64,000 bases of DNA from Planococcus maitriensis (GCF_003289925.1 NZ_QLZQ01000001.1:682001-746000), one strand, 5' to 3'; counted from the first letter of the stretch, positions 53,504 to 62,590 are shown. Notes: generated from the sequence alone by a model not told the origin. Made by a program: numbers and translations.

Positions 53504-54382
53504 ATGAAGATTACAAAAGCGATCATCCCCGCAGCTGGCCTCGGGACCCGTTTCTTGCCTGCGACAAAAGCGATGCCGAAAGAAATGCTGCCGATTGTCG
53601 ATAAACCGACCATCCAGTATATCGTTGAAGAAGCGATTGCATCAGGCATCACCAGCATCATCATCGTTACGGGAAAAGGGAAACGTGCCATCGAAGATCA
53701 TTTCGACCATGCCTTTGAACTCGAGCATATCCTCCAAGAAAAAGGAAAGCTCGATATGCTCGATTCGGTTCTTGCCACCTCGAATGTGGAAATACACTAC
53801 ATCCGCCAAAAACAGCCCCTCGGCCTTGGCCATGCGATTTGGTCGGCGCGTCATTTCATCGGTGATGAACCGTTTGCTGTGCTGCTCGGGGATGATATTG
53901 TCCAAAATGATCCGCCAGCGCTCCTTCAGTTAATCGAGCAGTTCGAGAAAACAGGCAGCCCGGTCATCGGCGTCAAGGAAGTAAGCGAGGATGAAACCCA
54001 TCGCTATGGCATCATCGCCCCGTCCGATATCGTTGGGCCGCTCATGAAGGTCGACCATTTCGTCGAAAAGCCTGGGCCTGGCGACGCCCCTTCCAATTTT
54101 GCCATCATGGGCAGGTATGTCCTGACTCCGGAAATCTTCCGTTTGCTTGAAGAGCAGGAGCCGGGGGCTGGCGGGGAAATCCAATTGACCGATGCCATCG
54201 AAAAGCTGAATGCGATCCGCCCCGTCCATTCACTCGCTTTTGAAGGCAAGCGTTTCGATGTAGGAGAAAAATACGGGTTCATCGAAACGACGATCGAATT
54301 CGCCCTGCAGCGCCCTGAACTGAAAACACAGTTGCTCGAACTCTTCGAGAGGAAACTGGCTGAAGAAAAGAAGAGAGAATAG
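53504..54382 (+). CDS. galU: UTP-glucose-1-phosphate uridylyltransferase
   Basis: 292 aa, equal to B. subtilis GtaB. N-terminal [26 protein letters not shown] is the nucleotide-binding signature, [13 protein letters not shown] follows, and LLGDDIV, FVEKP and the C-terminal [18 protein letters not shown] complete the family pattern. It makes UDP-glucose for wall polymer glycosylation, glycolipid and exopolysaccharide. ATG 53504 has AGGTGAGGAG upstream. UDP-glucose could feed the glycosyltransferases at 28-32 kb and 56 kb. The equivalent symbol in Bacillus is gtaB. Confidence 0.95.
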   Translation: MKITKAIIPAAGLGTRFLPATKAMPKEMLPIVDKPTIQYIVEEAIASGITSIIIVTGKGKRAIEDHFDHAFELEHILQEKGKLDMLDSVLATSNVEIHYIRQKQPLGLGHAIWSARHFIGDEPFAVLLGDDIVQNDPPALLQLIEQFEKTGSPVIGVKEVSEDETHRYGIIAPSDIVGPLMKVDHFVEKPGPGDAPSNFAIMGRYVLTPEIFRLLEEQEPGAGGEIQLTDAIEKLNAIRPVHSLAFEGKRFDVGEKYGFIETTIEFALQRPELKTQLLELFERKLAEEKKRE

Positions 54383-54466
54383 TTCCCGATAGTGATTGAA
54401 TTTTCAGACAATAAATGACATACTTGATGTAAATAACTGAATAGACACTGTGAAGGAGGAGATTCG

Positions 54467-54982
54467 ATGATTACAGAAGACGATATCCACGTCGACTATC
54501 GGATGGAGATGCGGCCGGGGACTGAAATCTTTGCCTGTAAAGCAGATTGTATCTTGAAAAGCCAGGAAGAGCAGGCGCAAGTCGGTGATGCCCATTTCTA
54601 TTTGTTCAATCCCCAGCGCAGTTCGCTTGAATCGCTGGCCATGTATGCAGAACACATCTCCGAAGGCCTGGGGGAAGTTTACCGGGATCTGAAGCATATA
54701 CCGGATATTGATGATGTCTTTGGCTTAGTTGCCGTATTCGACGATCTGCAGGTTGTCGAGGGAGAGCGCAACAAAGGCATCGGGGAATCGTTCGGGCAGA
54801 AGATGCTTGATGAGCTGCGTTTTCTGGATGTTGAACTGCTGGTCGTCATTCCGGGCTATTATACGAATACATCCAAGCAGGATGAAGCCTATAATAAAAA
54901 AATCCGTGCCTACTATAAGAAAAACGGTTTCAAGCGCTTAAAGAAAAACATGGACAATCCTGTCATGTATACGTATTTATAG
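54467..54982 (+). CDS. GNAT-like N-acetyltransferase family protein
   Basis: 171 aa. RNKGIGESFGQKMLDEL is close to the acetyl-CoA loop (Q/RxxGxG/A) and KIRAYYKKNGFKRL matches the GNAT C-terminal helix and strand (AxxFYxKxGF). The first 80 residues are less typical. The start has GAAGGAGGAG upstream. It stands alone between terminators; substrate unknown. Confidence 0.72.
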   Translation: MITEDDIHVDYRMEMRPGTEIFACKADCILKSQEEQAQVGDAHFYLFNPQRSSLESLAMYAEHISEGLGEVYRDLKHIPDIDDVFGLVAVFDDLQVVEGERNKGIGESFGQKMLDELRFLDVELLVVIPGYYTNTSKQDEAYNKKIRAYYKKNGFKRLKKNMDNPVMYTYL

Positions 54983-55013
54983 AAAAAAGCTGCCAACCAG
55001 GCAGCTTTTTTAT
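54983..55013 (+). terminator. terminator after the 54467 GNAT gene
   Basis: AAAAGCTGCC-AACC-AGGCAGCTTTTTT. Confidence 0.87.
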
Positions 55014-55045
55014 TTGCCTGTAGATGGAAAAGGCGGGGGACATGG

Positions 55046-55159
55046 GTGCGGATCGGAAAAATTCTATCAAATAAATCCAGAAATCCATGCGCAATCTTTG
55101 CATCCGCTTTCATCAGCTTTGGATTGGGCTTAATATGCCTTTTTGCATGGCAGCAATGA
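55046..55159 (+). CDS. candidate 37-aa membrane peptide
   Basis: A GTG-initiated frame with GGGGGAC seven to eight bases upstream encodes a basic start (VRIGKILSNKSRN) and one hydrophobic helix (CAIFASAFISFGLGLICLFAW). This is the layout of a small single-pass membrane peptide. No promoter or terminator of its own is obvious; it lies between the GNAT terminator and the AT-rich control region of the exopolysaccharide operon. It may be fortuitous. Confidence 0.35.
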   Translation: MRIGKILSNKSRNPCAIFASAFISFGLGLICLFAWQQ

Positions 55160-55180
55160 TATCTGAAAATTAGAATTATA

Positions 55181-55335
55181 TAGTCATTAATGACTACTAA
55201 AATTAAAAAATAACAGGATATTATTACTGACAATACTATTTATACTAGTTTAAATTACCGTTCTGTAGTAGTATAGGTTTATGATATTTCAATATTTATA
55301 ATATTGGAATAAATAACAGGTATATTAACCTATGC
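55181..55335. promoter_or_regulatory. AT-rich dyad cluster upstream of the ydaK-like operon
   Basis: Three inverted repeats fall in 155 bp: TAGTCATTAATGACTA (55181-55196, perfect), TTCAATATT-TAT-AATATTGGAA (about 55289-55311) and AGGT-ATATTA-ACCT. The base composition is far more A+T-rich than the neighbours. It is a likely regulator-binding region for the operon that begins at 55351; no c-di-GMP riboswitch motif was found. Confidence 0.5.
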
Positions 55336-55350
55336 GATGGGGTGGGCGGA

Positions 55351-56112
55351 ATGAAAAACAATTTGAAGCTCGGAATTCTGATTTTGATGGTGCTTGGATT
55401 CGGTTGGGCGTTATTCTCGCTGGTTCTGCCTTTTTCCACCGAAATGCTGCTCGTGGCGGGGCTATCCATCTTATTCATGACATTGATCCATGAGCGTTAT
55501 GTATTCCTGTACGGCATAAGCATCATTTTGAGCTATGGGGTTTTCTTGACGATATTTGCGTTTTTCTTCACGCAGCGGCCGGATTTGGAACTCATGTACG
55601 TTTACAGCCATCTGCTGTTTACCGGCTTCATCTTGTCTTTTTGGCTCCTGCTGAACCAGATCAAGCAAATCGGCTACGAGGCGAGTGAATTGCGCCGGCA
55701 AGTGCAGCTTCTCCAGAAATATCATGGGGAAACGGACATCCTGACCGTCAATGAGTTCACGGAGCAGGCGCAATGGGTGCTCAAGACCACAGAGCGCCGC
55801 CAGGAAGAGGCGTGGTTCGTGGAAATCATGATCACTACGAAAAACAAGCGCACCCAACAGAATATCAAAGAATCATTGGAGCGGGCGACTTTGTCGACAA
55901 TCCGCCAGAAGTTCGACCTGGCCACTTCGACCGGGCAGTCGATCTACCTGTTGCTTAAGGATATAGACGAGGAAGGCGTGCGCCTCATGATGGAGCGCTA
56001 CCGCGATAAAGTGAAACAGGAATTGAATTTACTGGATTCGCCCTATGAAGTCAGGAAGGAGCAGGTGTCCAATCTGAATGAATTGTCACGTGCTTTGGGT
56101 AAAGCGATATGA
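55351..56112 (+). CDS. YdaK-like membrane protein with degenerate GGDEF domain, copy 1
   Basis: 253 aa. Four or so membrane helices (residues 8-100), a short coiled coil, then a shortened GGDEF-like domain from about residue 130. The GGDEF site itself is lost (the aligned place reads T-G-Q-S-I). In B. subtilis YdaK and Listeria PssE the inhibitory RxxD site binds c-di-GMP and switches on the exopolysaccharide synthase. Here the site reads R185-Q-K-F-D189, with one extra residue between Arg and Asp compared with copy 2 (R-Q-R-D), so binding may be weakened. The gene overlaps the glycosyltransferase gene by ATGA. Confidence 0.75.
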   Translation: MKNNLKLGILILMVLGFGWALFSLVLPFSTEMLLVAGLSILFMTLIHERYVFLYGISIILSYGVFLTIFAFFFTQRPDLELMYVYSHLLFTGFILSFWLLLNQIKQIGYEASELRRQVQLLQKYHGETDILTVNEFTEQAQWVLKTTERRQEEAWFVEIMITTKNKRTQQNIKESLERATLSTIRQKFDLATSTGQSIYLLLKDIDEEGVRLMMERYRDKVKQELNLLDSPYEVRKEQVSNLNELSRALGKAI

Positions 56113-57341
56113 ATATACTCATCACAGCCACAGTTGTCCTGTTTTGGATTTTGCTGCTGTTCTATTCCGCGGTGACAATCGGAGGTGTCTGGTATCGGCT
56201 GCGGTTCCGCAATCCGCCGAAAATCGAACATTATCCGAGCGTGGCCGTGTTGATCCCTGCCCATAACGAAGAAATCGTCATCGAAAATACATTGCGTGCC
56301 ATGGCGCGCTTGAAATACGAAGGCAAGCTCGACATCTATCTCTTGGATGACAGTTCCAAGGATGGGACAGCTGCCATCGTCCAGGAATTCGCTGAAGTCT
56401 TTTCCCGCATCCATTATATTCCTGTGCCACCCGGTAACCCGAAGGGCAAATCGCGGGTCTTGAATTACGGGTTGAGCGTAACGGAGTCGGATTATTTTGT
56501 CGTCTATGACGCCGATAATGAACCTGAGCCGGACGCATTGGAAAAAATGGTCCAAGCAGCAGAAACGGTTCCGAACGCAGCAGGGGCTGTCGGATACGTC
56601 AAGACGAAGAACGTTGATACGAATGTCTTGACCCGCATGATCGCACTTGAATTCCAAGTGTTCCAATTGCTGATGCAATGCGGCCGGTGGGCACTTTTCA
56701 GACTTGGATCCCTGGCTGGGACGAATATGCTTTTGCGCCGATCGGTCATCGAGAAATTGGGAGGCTATGATGTGTATGCCTTGGCGGAAGATGCCGAATT
56801 GACTGTGCGGCTGACGGCTGCAGGCTATGTCTTGCCGGTCATCCCGACTTCGCGCACATGGGAGCAGGAGCCCGAAACGCTTAAAGCTTTCATCAAGCAG
56901 CGGACACGCTGGCTGACGGGCAATCTGTATTTGCTGGAGAAATCGATGAAGGATTGGTCGCATTGGAAAGGCAGGACTTTCGTGCTCAGTTTGCAGCATC
57001 TCTTCACGTACCTTATTTTCGTGTTGATGCTGCTGATATCGGACATCTTCTTCATCCTGAGCATCTCGGGAGTGGATATCCCGAACATCGGCGCACCGCT
57101 CATGATGCTGTGGTTCATGACCTATATCGTCTATACCGCGCAGCTTTTGAGTGCGCTGGTCATTGACCGGAACGTCTCACTGACTAATGTGCTGTATGTG
57201 CTGATCATGTATTTCACCTACGCCCAATTGTTCATCTTGTTGCTGATCCGCAGCGTTGCCACTTACACATGGAGCAAATTGCGCAGGAAAACGATTGCCT
57301 GGGACAAAACCCAGCGCTTCAAAGGGAGAGTGGATTCATGA
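56109..57341 (+). CDS. ydaM: processive GT2 exopolysaccharide synthase, YdaM-like
   Basis: 410 aa, close to B. subtilis YdaM. An N-terminal helix, a cytosolic GT2 domain with VLIPAHNEE, DDSSKDGT, VVYDADNEPEP (DxD), LAEDAELTVRL (ED) and the processive-synthase motif Q-R-T-R-W, then about four C-terminal helices that would form the export channel. Symbol is given by family and neighbourhood, not by proven orthology. It is translationally coupled to both neighbours. It should polymerise and secrete a beta-linked polysaccharide under control of the YdaK-like partner. Confidence 0.85.
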   Translation: MNILITATVVLFWILLLFYSAVTIGGVWYRLRFRNPPKIEHYPSVAVLIPAHNEEIVIENTLRAMARLKYEGKLDIYLLDDSSKDGTAAIVQEFAEVFSRIHYIPVPPGNPKGKSRVLNYGLSVTESDYFVVYDADNEPEPDALEKMVQAAETVPNAAGAVGYVKTKNVDTNVLTRMIALEFQVFQLLMQCGRWALFRLGSLAGTNMLLRRSVIEKLGGYDVYALAEDAELTVRLTAAGYVLPVIPTSRTWEQEPETLKAFIKQRTRWLTGNLYLLEKSMKDWSHWKGRTFVLSLQHLFTYLIFVLMLLISDIFFILSISGVDIPNIGAPLMMLWFMTYIVYTAQLLSALVIDRNVSLTNVLYVLIMYFTYAQLFILLLIRSVATYTWSKLRRKTIAWDKTQRFKGRVDS

Positions 57342-58357
57342 GGAAATGGCTCTTGCCGGTGATGGGGGCAGCGATGCTCGCTGCCTGCAGCGAGGAAGCA
57401 AGCGAACCCTCACCTCAACCTGATGGACAGGAGGCGCCGGATGAACAACAGCCGGTGGAGCAACAAGCGGTGCCGGAAGGTTTTGGGGAAGCCTATTTTG
57501 ATGAAAATGGGTTCATCCATGCCTATCCGTCCACTCCTGATTCCCAATATTTGTCCGAAAGCATCGGTTTGTATATGGAATACCTGGTCATGATGGAAGA
57601 CGAAGGGAAATTTGCAGAGCAGTATGAAAATCTCATGGATGAATTCGTGGTGGAAGAAGGGGATAACTTTTTCATCAACTGGCTGGTTTTTGAAGACGCA
57701 ACAGTCAATGCGCTTATCGATGATATACGCATAGCGGCAGCGCTTAGGCAGGCAGACCAATTATTCGGCCGGCCAGAGTACTCGGAAACCGCGGATCGGA
57801 TTATCGAAACCATTTCACGTATCCAGACGAATAATGGATATACAGTCGATTATTATGATTGGGAAGTGGAGTTCCCGGCACAGAGAGTGACCTTGAGTTA
57901 TTTAATCGATGATGTGCCGAAAGACATGAACGCAGACCGTGTGCTGGAGAACGTAGACGAGGATGAAGTGTTTTTCCCAGAATATTTCGATGTGGTAGAG
58001 GAAGTGTATGTGAAGGGCGATGTAGTCCATCCGATTGACCAATTGCTCATCGCCATCAACCGGGAACGCATCGGTTTATCCTCAGATCTTTTTGAGGAGT
58101 GGCTTAAGGCCGAGTGGGAGGAGGAAGGCCGGTTATACGGAAGGTATGACCGTGAGACCCTTCAACCGGCAGTGACTTATGAATCGCTCGCAATGTACTT
58201 TTTCATGAACGAATATTTTCTCATGATCGGCGAAGAGGAAGCTGCTGAGGAAGTGAAAGTCCGCGCGACAGAAATGATAGAAGAAAATGGCGAAGGCGAA
58301 ACGCATTTCTTCGACTTCATCCATTACCATCTCATGATGGAAGATGAGTCAAAGTAG
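57338..58357 (+). CDS. YdaJ-like lipoprotein, GH8-like fold, copy 1
   Basis: 339 aa. Lipoprotein signal with lipobox LAAC (Cys17), a Ser/Pro/Glu-rich linker, then a helical domain of the YdaJ/GH8-like (six-hairpin) type: YPSTPDSQYLSESIGLYMEYLVM, FEDATVNALIDDIRIAAAL, VDYYDWEVEFPAQRVTLSYL and YDRETLQPAVTYESLAMYFF. Listeria PssZ is a glycosyl hydrolase of this kind that degrades its own exopolysaccharide. It should act outside the membrane on the polymer. The ATG overlaps the synthase stop. A second copy is at 60910. Confidence 0.8.
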   Translation: MRKWLLPVMGAAMLAACSEEASEPSPQPDGQEAPDEQQPVEQQAVPEGFGEAYFDENGFIHAYPSTPDSQYLSESIGLYMEYLVMMEDEGKFAEQYENLMDEFVVEEGDNFFINWLVFEDATVNALIDDIRIAAALRQADQLFGRPEYSETADRIIETISRIQTNNGYTVDYYDWEVEFPAQRVTLSYLIDDVPKDMNADRVLENVDEDEVFFPEYFDVVEEVYVKGDVVHPIDQLLIAINRERIGLSSDLFEEWLKAEWEEEGRLYGRYDRETLQPAVTYESLAMYFFMNEYFLMIGEEEAAEEVKVRATEMIEENGEGETHFFDFIHYHLMMEDESK

Positions 58358-58374
58358 GAAAGGGGGCGCTGTCG

Positions 58375-60060
58375 ATGAAGAAACTCATGTCTTTCGTATT
58401 GCTGCTCACCATCCTGGCCGTGAGCCCGTGGCAAATGGCAGCTGCTGATGGTGGGCCAGGCAAGGAAGCGAAAGTGCTGATACTGTATCATGCAGAAGAA
58501 CAGACGCAAAGGGAAGAAGTGCCGCTTCTGGATATGCTGGCGGGGCATTTCAGTTCGGACATCACCGTCCAGTCCATTGAACAAGCTGCTGCTGAATATG
58601 TGAAAGGCGATTACAGCCATGTCATTTATTTTGGCCTTGGGAAACGGCAATTGACAGAAGAGGAATTATTCATTGTCGACCAATACGATGATGTCAAGAA
58701 AATGTTCATCGGAAACTATTTTGAGTACTTCAAAGAAGCACCGGAGCTGTCTATCAGGAATTATCGTGCAATTGATGGCGTAATCGGTGATGGGAAAGTG
58801 TTCGATTTGAAGGAAGAGAAGGATATGATGCTCATCAATGGTATCGAGCAAATGGATGTCCTGTATGAAGGGCAGGCAGCCGATGGCACATACCCACTGA
58901 TCTTTAAAAATGACAATCTGTATTATGTCGCTGCCAACTCGATCACTGGCAGGCTCAGTGATATCGTAGGTGAATCTTTCTTCGACTTTTTCGATGAAGA
59001 GAAATCACCGCCGAAGAAATTAATCCGCCTGGAAGACATCCATCCGAGAAGTGATCCGGTTCTCGTCAAGCAAGTCGGCGATTATTTGGCGGAGCGGAAT
59101 ATACCTTATGCGGTGACGGTCGTTCCAGTCTATACAAATCCCGAAACTGGCCAGCGAATCCATCTATCCCAAGCGATCGAATTGGTGGATGTCCTGAAGG
59201 AAATGCAGAAAAACGGCGCCAGCCTGATTCAACATGGTTACCTTCACCAGTATCGTGAAGATGAAACCGGTGAAGGATTCGAGTATTGGGATGTGGAGAA
59301 TGACCGTCCGATCTTCCAGTCGAATACCGATGAAGTAAAGCTGCGTGAAGATTTCGCAACAGATGAAGAATACGGGGATTTCGTCCAGAATGTCGGTTTG
59401 CCCTACGAACAGGAGCATATTTACGATTCCATCGTGAACGGGGTCTATGAAATGACGGCGGAAGGATTGTATCCGATTGCTTTCGAAGCGCCCCATTATT
59501 CCATGTCGCAGACCGGCTATAAAGAGCTTTCCAAGTATTTCACGACTTATGTCGGCCAGATCCAAATTTCCGACCGGACCTATGATGGAACTTTCGTGCC
59601 GGTATATGAATCGACTCCGGCAGGCCTTCACGGCATGAAAGTCATCCCGGAAACGATGGGCTATATCGATCCGGAAAATGATAAAGCGGTCGATGAAATG
59701 ATCGAGCAAGCCGATTACACCGCTCAATTCAGCGATAGCTATTTAGCGTTTTTCTATCATCCATATTTGGGAATCGAGAAATTCGATGAAGTGATGACCA
59801 AATTGGAAAAATACGATCAATACGAGTGGGTCGACTTGAAAGAGATGGACCATAAAACCGAAGTGGACGGAATGGTGGTGGAAACCGCGGATGGCGACAT
59901 TAACGTTTCACGGCCGATGAGTGTGCTTGTTGCCCAGACGACAAGGGATCTTTGGTGGGCGTCCATCCCGATAGTCATTTTCGTTCTCATTGCAGTAGCT
60001 GCTGTGGCGCAAAAATTCCGCAGACGCAAAACAGACAGTGAATTCTGGGAAAAACAATGA
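58375..60060 (+). CDS. ydaL: YdaL-like DUF2334 polysaccharide deacetylase-like protein
   Basis: 561 aa. Signal peptide (FVLLLTILAVSPWQMAAA), an N-terminal alpha/beta domain (about 30-200), a DUF2334 domain (about 220-490) and a C-terminal membrane helix with a basic tail. DUF2334 belongs to the NodB-like deacetylase superfamily; the metal-site candidates LIRLEDIHPRSD (Asp), LIQHGYLHQY (His-x3-His) and FEAPHYSM are visible. It probably trims acetyl groups from the exported polymer, anchored outside the membrane. It follows copy 1 of ydaJ by 17 nt and ends with a terminator, closing the first transcription unit. Confidence 0.85.
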   Translation: MKKLMSFVLLLTILAVSPWQMAAADGGPGKEAKVLILYHAEEQTQREEVPLLDMLAGHFSSDITVQSIEQAAAEYVKGDYSHVIYFGLGKRQLTEEELFIVDQYDDVKKMFIGNYFEYFKEAPELSIRNYRAIDGVIGDGKVFDLKEEKDMMLINGIEQMDVLYEGQAADGTYPLIFKNDNLYYVAANSITGRLSDIVGESFFDFFDEEKSPPKKLIRLEDIHPRSDPVLVKQVGDYLAERNIPYAVTVVPVYTNPETGQRIHLSQAIELVDVLKEMQKNGASLIQHGYLHQYREDETGEGFEYWDVENDRPIFQSNTDEVKLREDFATDEEYGDFVQNVGLPYEQEHIYDSIVNGVYEMTAEGLYPIAFEAPHYSMSQTGYKELSKYFTTYVGQIQISDRTYDGTFVPVYESTPAGLHGMKVIPETMGYIDPENDKAVDEMIEQADYTAQFSDSYLAFFYHPYLGIEKFDEVMTKLEKYDQYEWVDLKEMDHKTEVDGMVVETADGDINVSRPMSVLVAQTTRDLWWASIPIVIFVLIAVAAVAQKFRRRKTDSEFWEKQ

Positions 60061-60081
60061 CGCCGGTTATCTGGGAAAGAT

Positions 60082-60116
60082 TGGGGCAGAGAATTTCTCT
60101 GCCCCATAGTTTTTTT
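60082..60116 (+). terminator. terminator after the ydaL-like gene
   Basis: TGGGGCAGAGAA-T-TTCTCTGCCCCA followed by a T-rich tract; it separates the two exopolysaccharide units. Confidence 0.88.
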
Positions 60117-60202
60117 GTCCGAGCTAGTGTAAGATAATTTTGGTAATGAATCTCAATATCTTTTTGAGTTTTTACCAATTATTTTACAAGGAAGATAATA
60201 TA

Positions 60203-60913
60203 ATGAATAAAATGAAATTTTTACCACTTCTAATATGCTTAGCCTTTTTTTCTGGCGTTGCTTTGCTTTATTTCCGTTGGCCCCTATATGAATATGCTGT
60301 AGCGGCTGCACTCCTATCCGTCCCTTTTATCTTATTATTGCCCAGGACATGGCTGCCGGCATTTCTATTTTTGATCCTGGCCGCAGCGTTGGGGATGGCC
60401 ATCCAGGTACCGGCTGCTTCACTGACATCGATCGGCACTTATTTCCTGATGTCGGTCTTTCAGTTTTCACTTTGGGCTGTTTCCGAACAAGTAAAGTCAC
60501 TGGAAGAGGAAACAGGGCAGTTGGAGGCGCAGCGCCAATCACTGCTGCAAAAAAACGGGGAACTTCGCGCGCTGGATCTACAGGAATTTGTCGAACAGGC
60601 TTTATGGATGTTGAAAACGAGCAAACGCAAAGAGCGTGCTTGGCTGATGGAAGTCACGCCTTTCGTCAATTGCCCAGTACAGACTTCGGAATTGGAACGG
60701 GCAGCTCTCCTGTCGATCGTTCGGCAACGCGATCTCGTGACAAGCAGAAATGGTGCGGTGTATGTGCTGGTCAAGGAAACGGGAGAAGATTCGGTGCAGC
60801 CTTTATTGGAGCGAATCGAGCAATTAATGGGTGCAGAGAACGAACCTGCACGATATAAAATCAAAAAAACAGCGATTACTACGGTCGGTGAAATGGGGAG
60901 CTTACTCAGTTGA
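60203..60913 (+). CDS. YdaK-like membrane protein with degenerate GGDEF domain, copy 2
   Basis: 236 aa. Same plan as the 55351 gene: four membrane helices, a coiled coil (VKSLEEETGQLEAQRQSLLQ) and a GGDEF-like domain without the active site (R-N-G-A-V-Y). A canonical inhibitory-site pattern, R174-Q-R-D177, is kept, so this copy looks the better c-di-GMP binder. Sequence identity to copy 1 is low outside the domain core (EQA.W.LKT..R, ERA.L..IRQ), so the duplication is old. The start has AAGGAAGAT upstream. It is coupled to the second YdaJ-like gene. Confidence 0.7.
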   Translation: MNKMKFLPLLICLAFFSGVALLYFRWPLYEYAVAAALLSVPFILLLPRTWLPAFLFLILAAALGMAIQVPAASLTSIGTYFLMSVFQFSLWAVSEQVKSLEEETGQLEAQRQSLLQKNGELRALDLQEFVEQALWMLKTSKRKERAWLMEVTPFVNCPVQTSELERAALLSIVRQRDLVTSRNGAVYVLVKETGEDSVQPLLERIEQLMGAENEPARYKIKKTAITTVGEMGSLLS

Positions 60914-61884
60914 AGCGATTAAAAGAAAGCAAATTATTGATGTTGTCGGTTTTGGGAAGCTTGGCGATGGGGGGATGCGGAATGGCCAATGGCCAAGGAA
61001 CGACCGTCCAGGAAACAGTCGATGCCCATTATATGAACGATGATGGTGTCATCCATGCCTATCCAGATAATAGGGAATCTGAATATTTATCGGAGAGCCT
61101 TGGCTTGTATATGGAGTATTTGCTACAAGTTGGGGATGAAGGGGATTTTGCGGAACAAGCAACGATATTAAAAGACCGTTTCATAGTCGAAACTGGCGGC
61201 CAGGTGTTTATCCCTTGGCGCCTATACGAAGAAGCGAACGTGAATGCGTTGATCGATGATGTGCGCATTGCAGCTGCTCTTGAAGGGGCGGCTGGGCAAT
61301 TTGATGAACCCGGCTATCTGGAACTTTCCCGCCGGATCATGTCTGCAATCGAAGACCGGCAGCACCAGCAAGGAACTGCGGTTGATTATTACGACTGGTC
61401 CTACAAACTTGCGGGGAACCGGATTACGCTCAGTTATTTGATCGAGGAACTGACAGTGCTTCCCGAGTCGTTTGCCGTATTGGATACAGGCGAAACTGAA
61501 GTTTTTTTTCCCGAGTATTATGACTTCGAAGGACAAAAATACATGAAAAGCGATGAAGTCCATATGATCGACCAATTATTGATTGCGGTCAATCGCTATG
61601 ACCAGGGGATTGAATCCCCGGAATTCGAAAATTGGCTGATTGAAGAGTGGGATCGCCAAGGCCGATTGGCAGGGCGGTATGACCGTGAAACAGGCAAGCC
61701 TGCTGTCGATTATGAATCACTTGCGGTCTATTATTACTTATGGCAGTATTTCGAGCGCATAGGCCAAGCGGAATTTTCAGAACAGGCAGTGCAGCGTGCG
61801 GAATCATTGGCAGGGGAGGAATTGCCGGGTGAACTGCATTTCTTTGATTACATTCATTATCAGATGATGATGCAAGCTCAATAA
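60910..61884 (+). CDS. YdaJ-like lipoprotein, copy 2
   Basis: 324 aa, TTG start overlapping the upstream stop (TTGA). Lipoprotein-type signal ending MGGC. The body aligns along its length with 57338: HAYPDNRESEYLSESLGLYMEYLLQ, EEANVNALIDDVRIAAALEGA, VDYYDWSYKLAGNRITLSYLIEEL, FFPEYYDFEGQKYMKSDEVHMIDQLLIAVNR and YDRETGKPAVDYESLAVYYY. Conserved acidic and aromatic residues suggest both are active or both bind the same polymer. No synthase or deacetylase gene is in this second unit, so it must work with the first unit or with genes elsewhere. Confidence 0.78.
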   Translation: MKRLKESKLLMLSVLGSLAMGGCGMANGQGTTVQETVDAHYMNDDGVIHAYPDNRESEYLSESLGLYMEYLLQVGDEGDFAEQATILKDRFIVETGGQVFIPWRLYEEANVNALIDDVRIAAALEGAAGQFDEPGYLELSRRIMSAIEDRQHQQGTAVDYYDWSYKLAGNRITLSYLIEELTVLPESFAVLDTGETEVFFPEYYDFEGQKYMKSDEVHMIDQLLIAVNRYDQGIESPEFENWLIEEWDRQGRLAGRYDRETGKPAVDYESLAVYYYLWQYFERIGQAEFSEQAVQRAESLAGEELPGELHFFDYIHYQMMMQAQ

Positions 61885-61901
61885 CCGGGCCGTTTTGGCG
61901 G

Positions 61902-61937
61902 AAAGGATGAAAAGGGGCACTTTTCATCCTTTTTTTG
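61902..61937 (+). terminator. terminator after the second ydaJ-like gene
   Basis: AAGGATGAAAA...TTTTCATCCTT followed by T residues. Confidence 0.85.
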
Positions 61938-62029
61938 CTGCGGAGGTTTTGCGTTTTCTTGCCGGGTAGTTAGTTTACTTTCCAGAAGGGTATGGAATCG
62001 GTAAGGAGAAGATTTCTGGAGGTGTTTGT

Positions 62030-62590
62030 ATGGAGACGGCAATGGCGATACTTATCGGCCTTGCGTTAAGCGCGACGGTCGGATTCCGCATTTTTACCCC
62101 CTTATTGATAACTGGGATTTTCGAACGGGTGGATTGGATCACCTTGTCCGAAGGTTTCAGCTGGGTTGGCAGTACACCGGCGCTTATCGCGTTCGGTGCT
62201 GCTACGATATTTGAAATCCTGGTCAATTACATTCCGGCGGTCGGGTCGTTCATGAAATTGATTTCCACCCCTGTTGCAGCGTTGGCGGGAATTTTACTGA
62301 CCGCATCATTTATCGGCGATATGAACCCATTTCTCGAATGGGCGATCGCGATCATTGGGGGAGGCGGTGTGGCTACTGCATCACATTCAACTTTGACGGC
62401 GGTTAAGGGAGTGAGCGACACTGCCTTGATGGGCCCGGCGGTGTCCGTTGCTGAAGACGTCACGGCCACCATTGCGCCGATTTTGATCTTCATCGTCCCT
62501 ATACTGGCTGTCGTTTTTCTACTGTTGATGGCAATCGTCATTTTTCGCTTGTATAAACGGTTTCTGTATAGGAAAAGCCCAGCGTCATAA
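62030..62590 (+). CDS. DUF4126 membrane protein
   Basis: 186 aa, about five hydrophobic segments. LIGLALSATVGFRIFTPLLITG at the N-terminus and GGGGVATASHSTLTAVKGVSD in the middle are typical of DUF4126. Function unknown. The ATG follows GGAGGTGTTTGT. It is a single gene between terminators. Confidence 0.82.
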   Translation: METAMAILIGLALSATVGFRIFTPLLITGIFERVDWITLSEGFSWVGSTPALIAFGAATIFEILVNYIPAVGSFMKLISTPVAALAGILLTASFIGDMNPFLEWAIAIIGGGGVATASHSTLTAVKGVSDTALMGPAVSVAEDVTATIAPILIFIVPILAVVFLLLMAIVIFRLYKRFLYRKSPAS

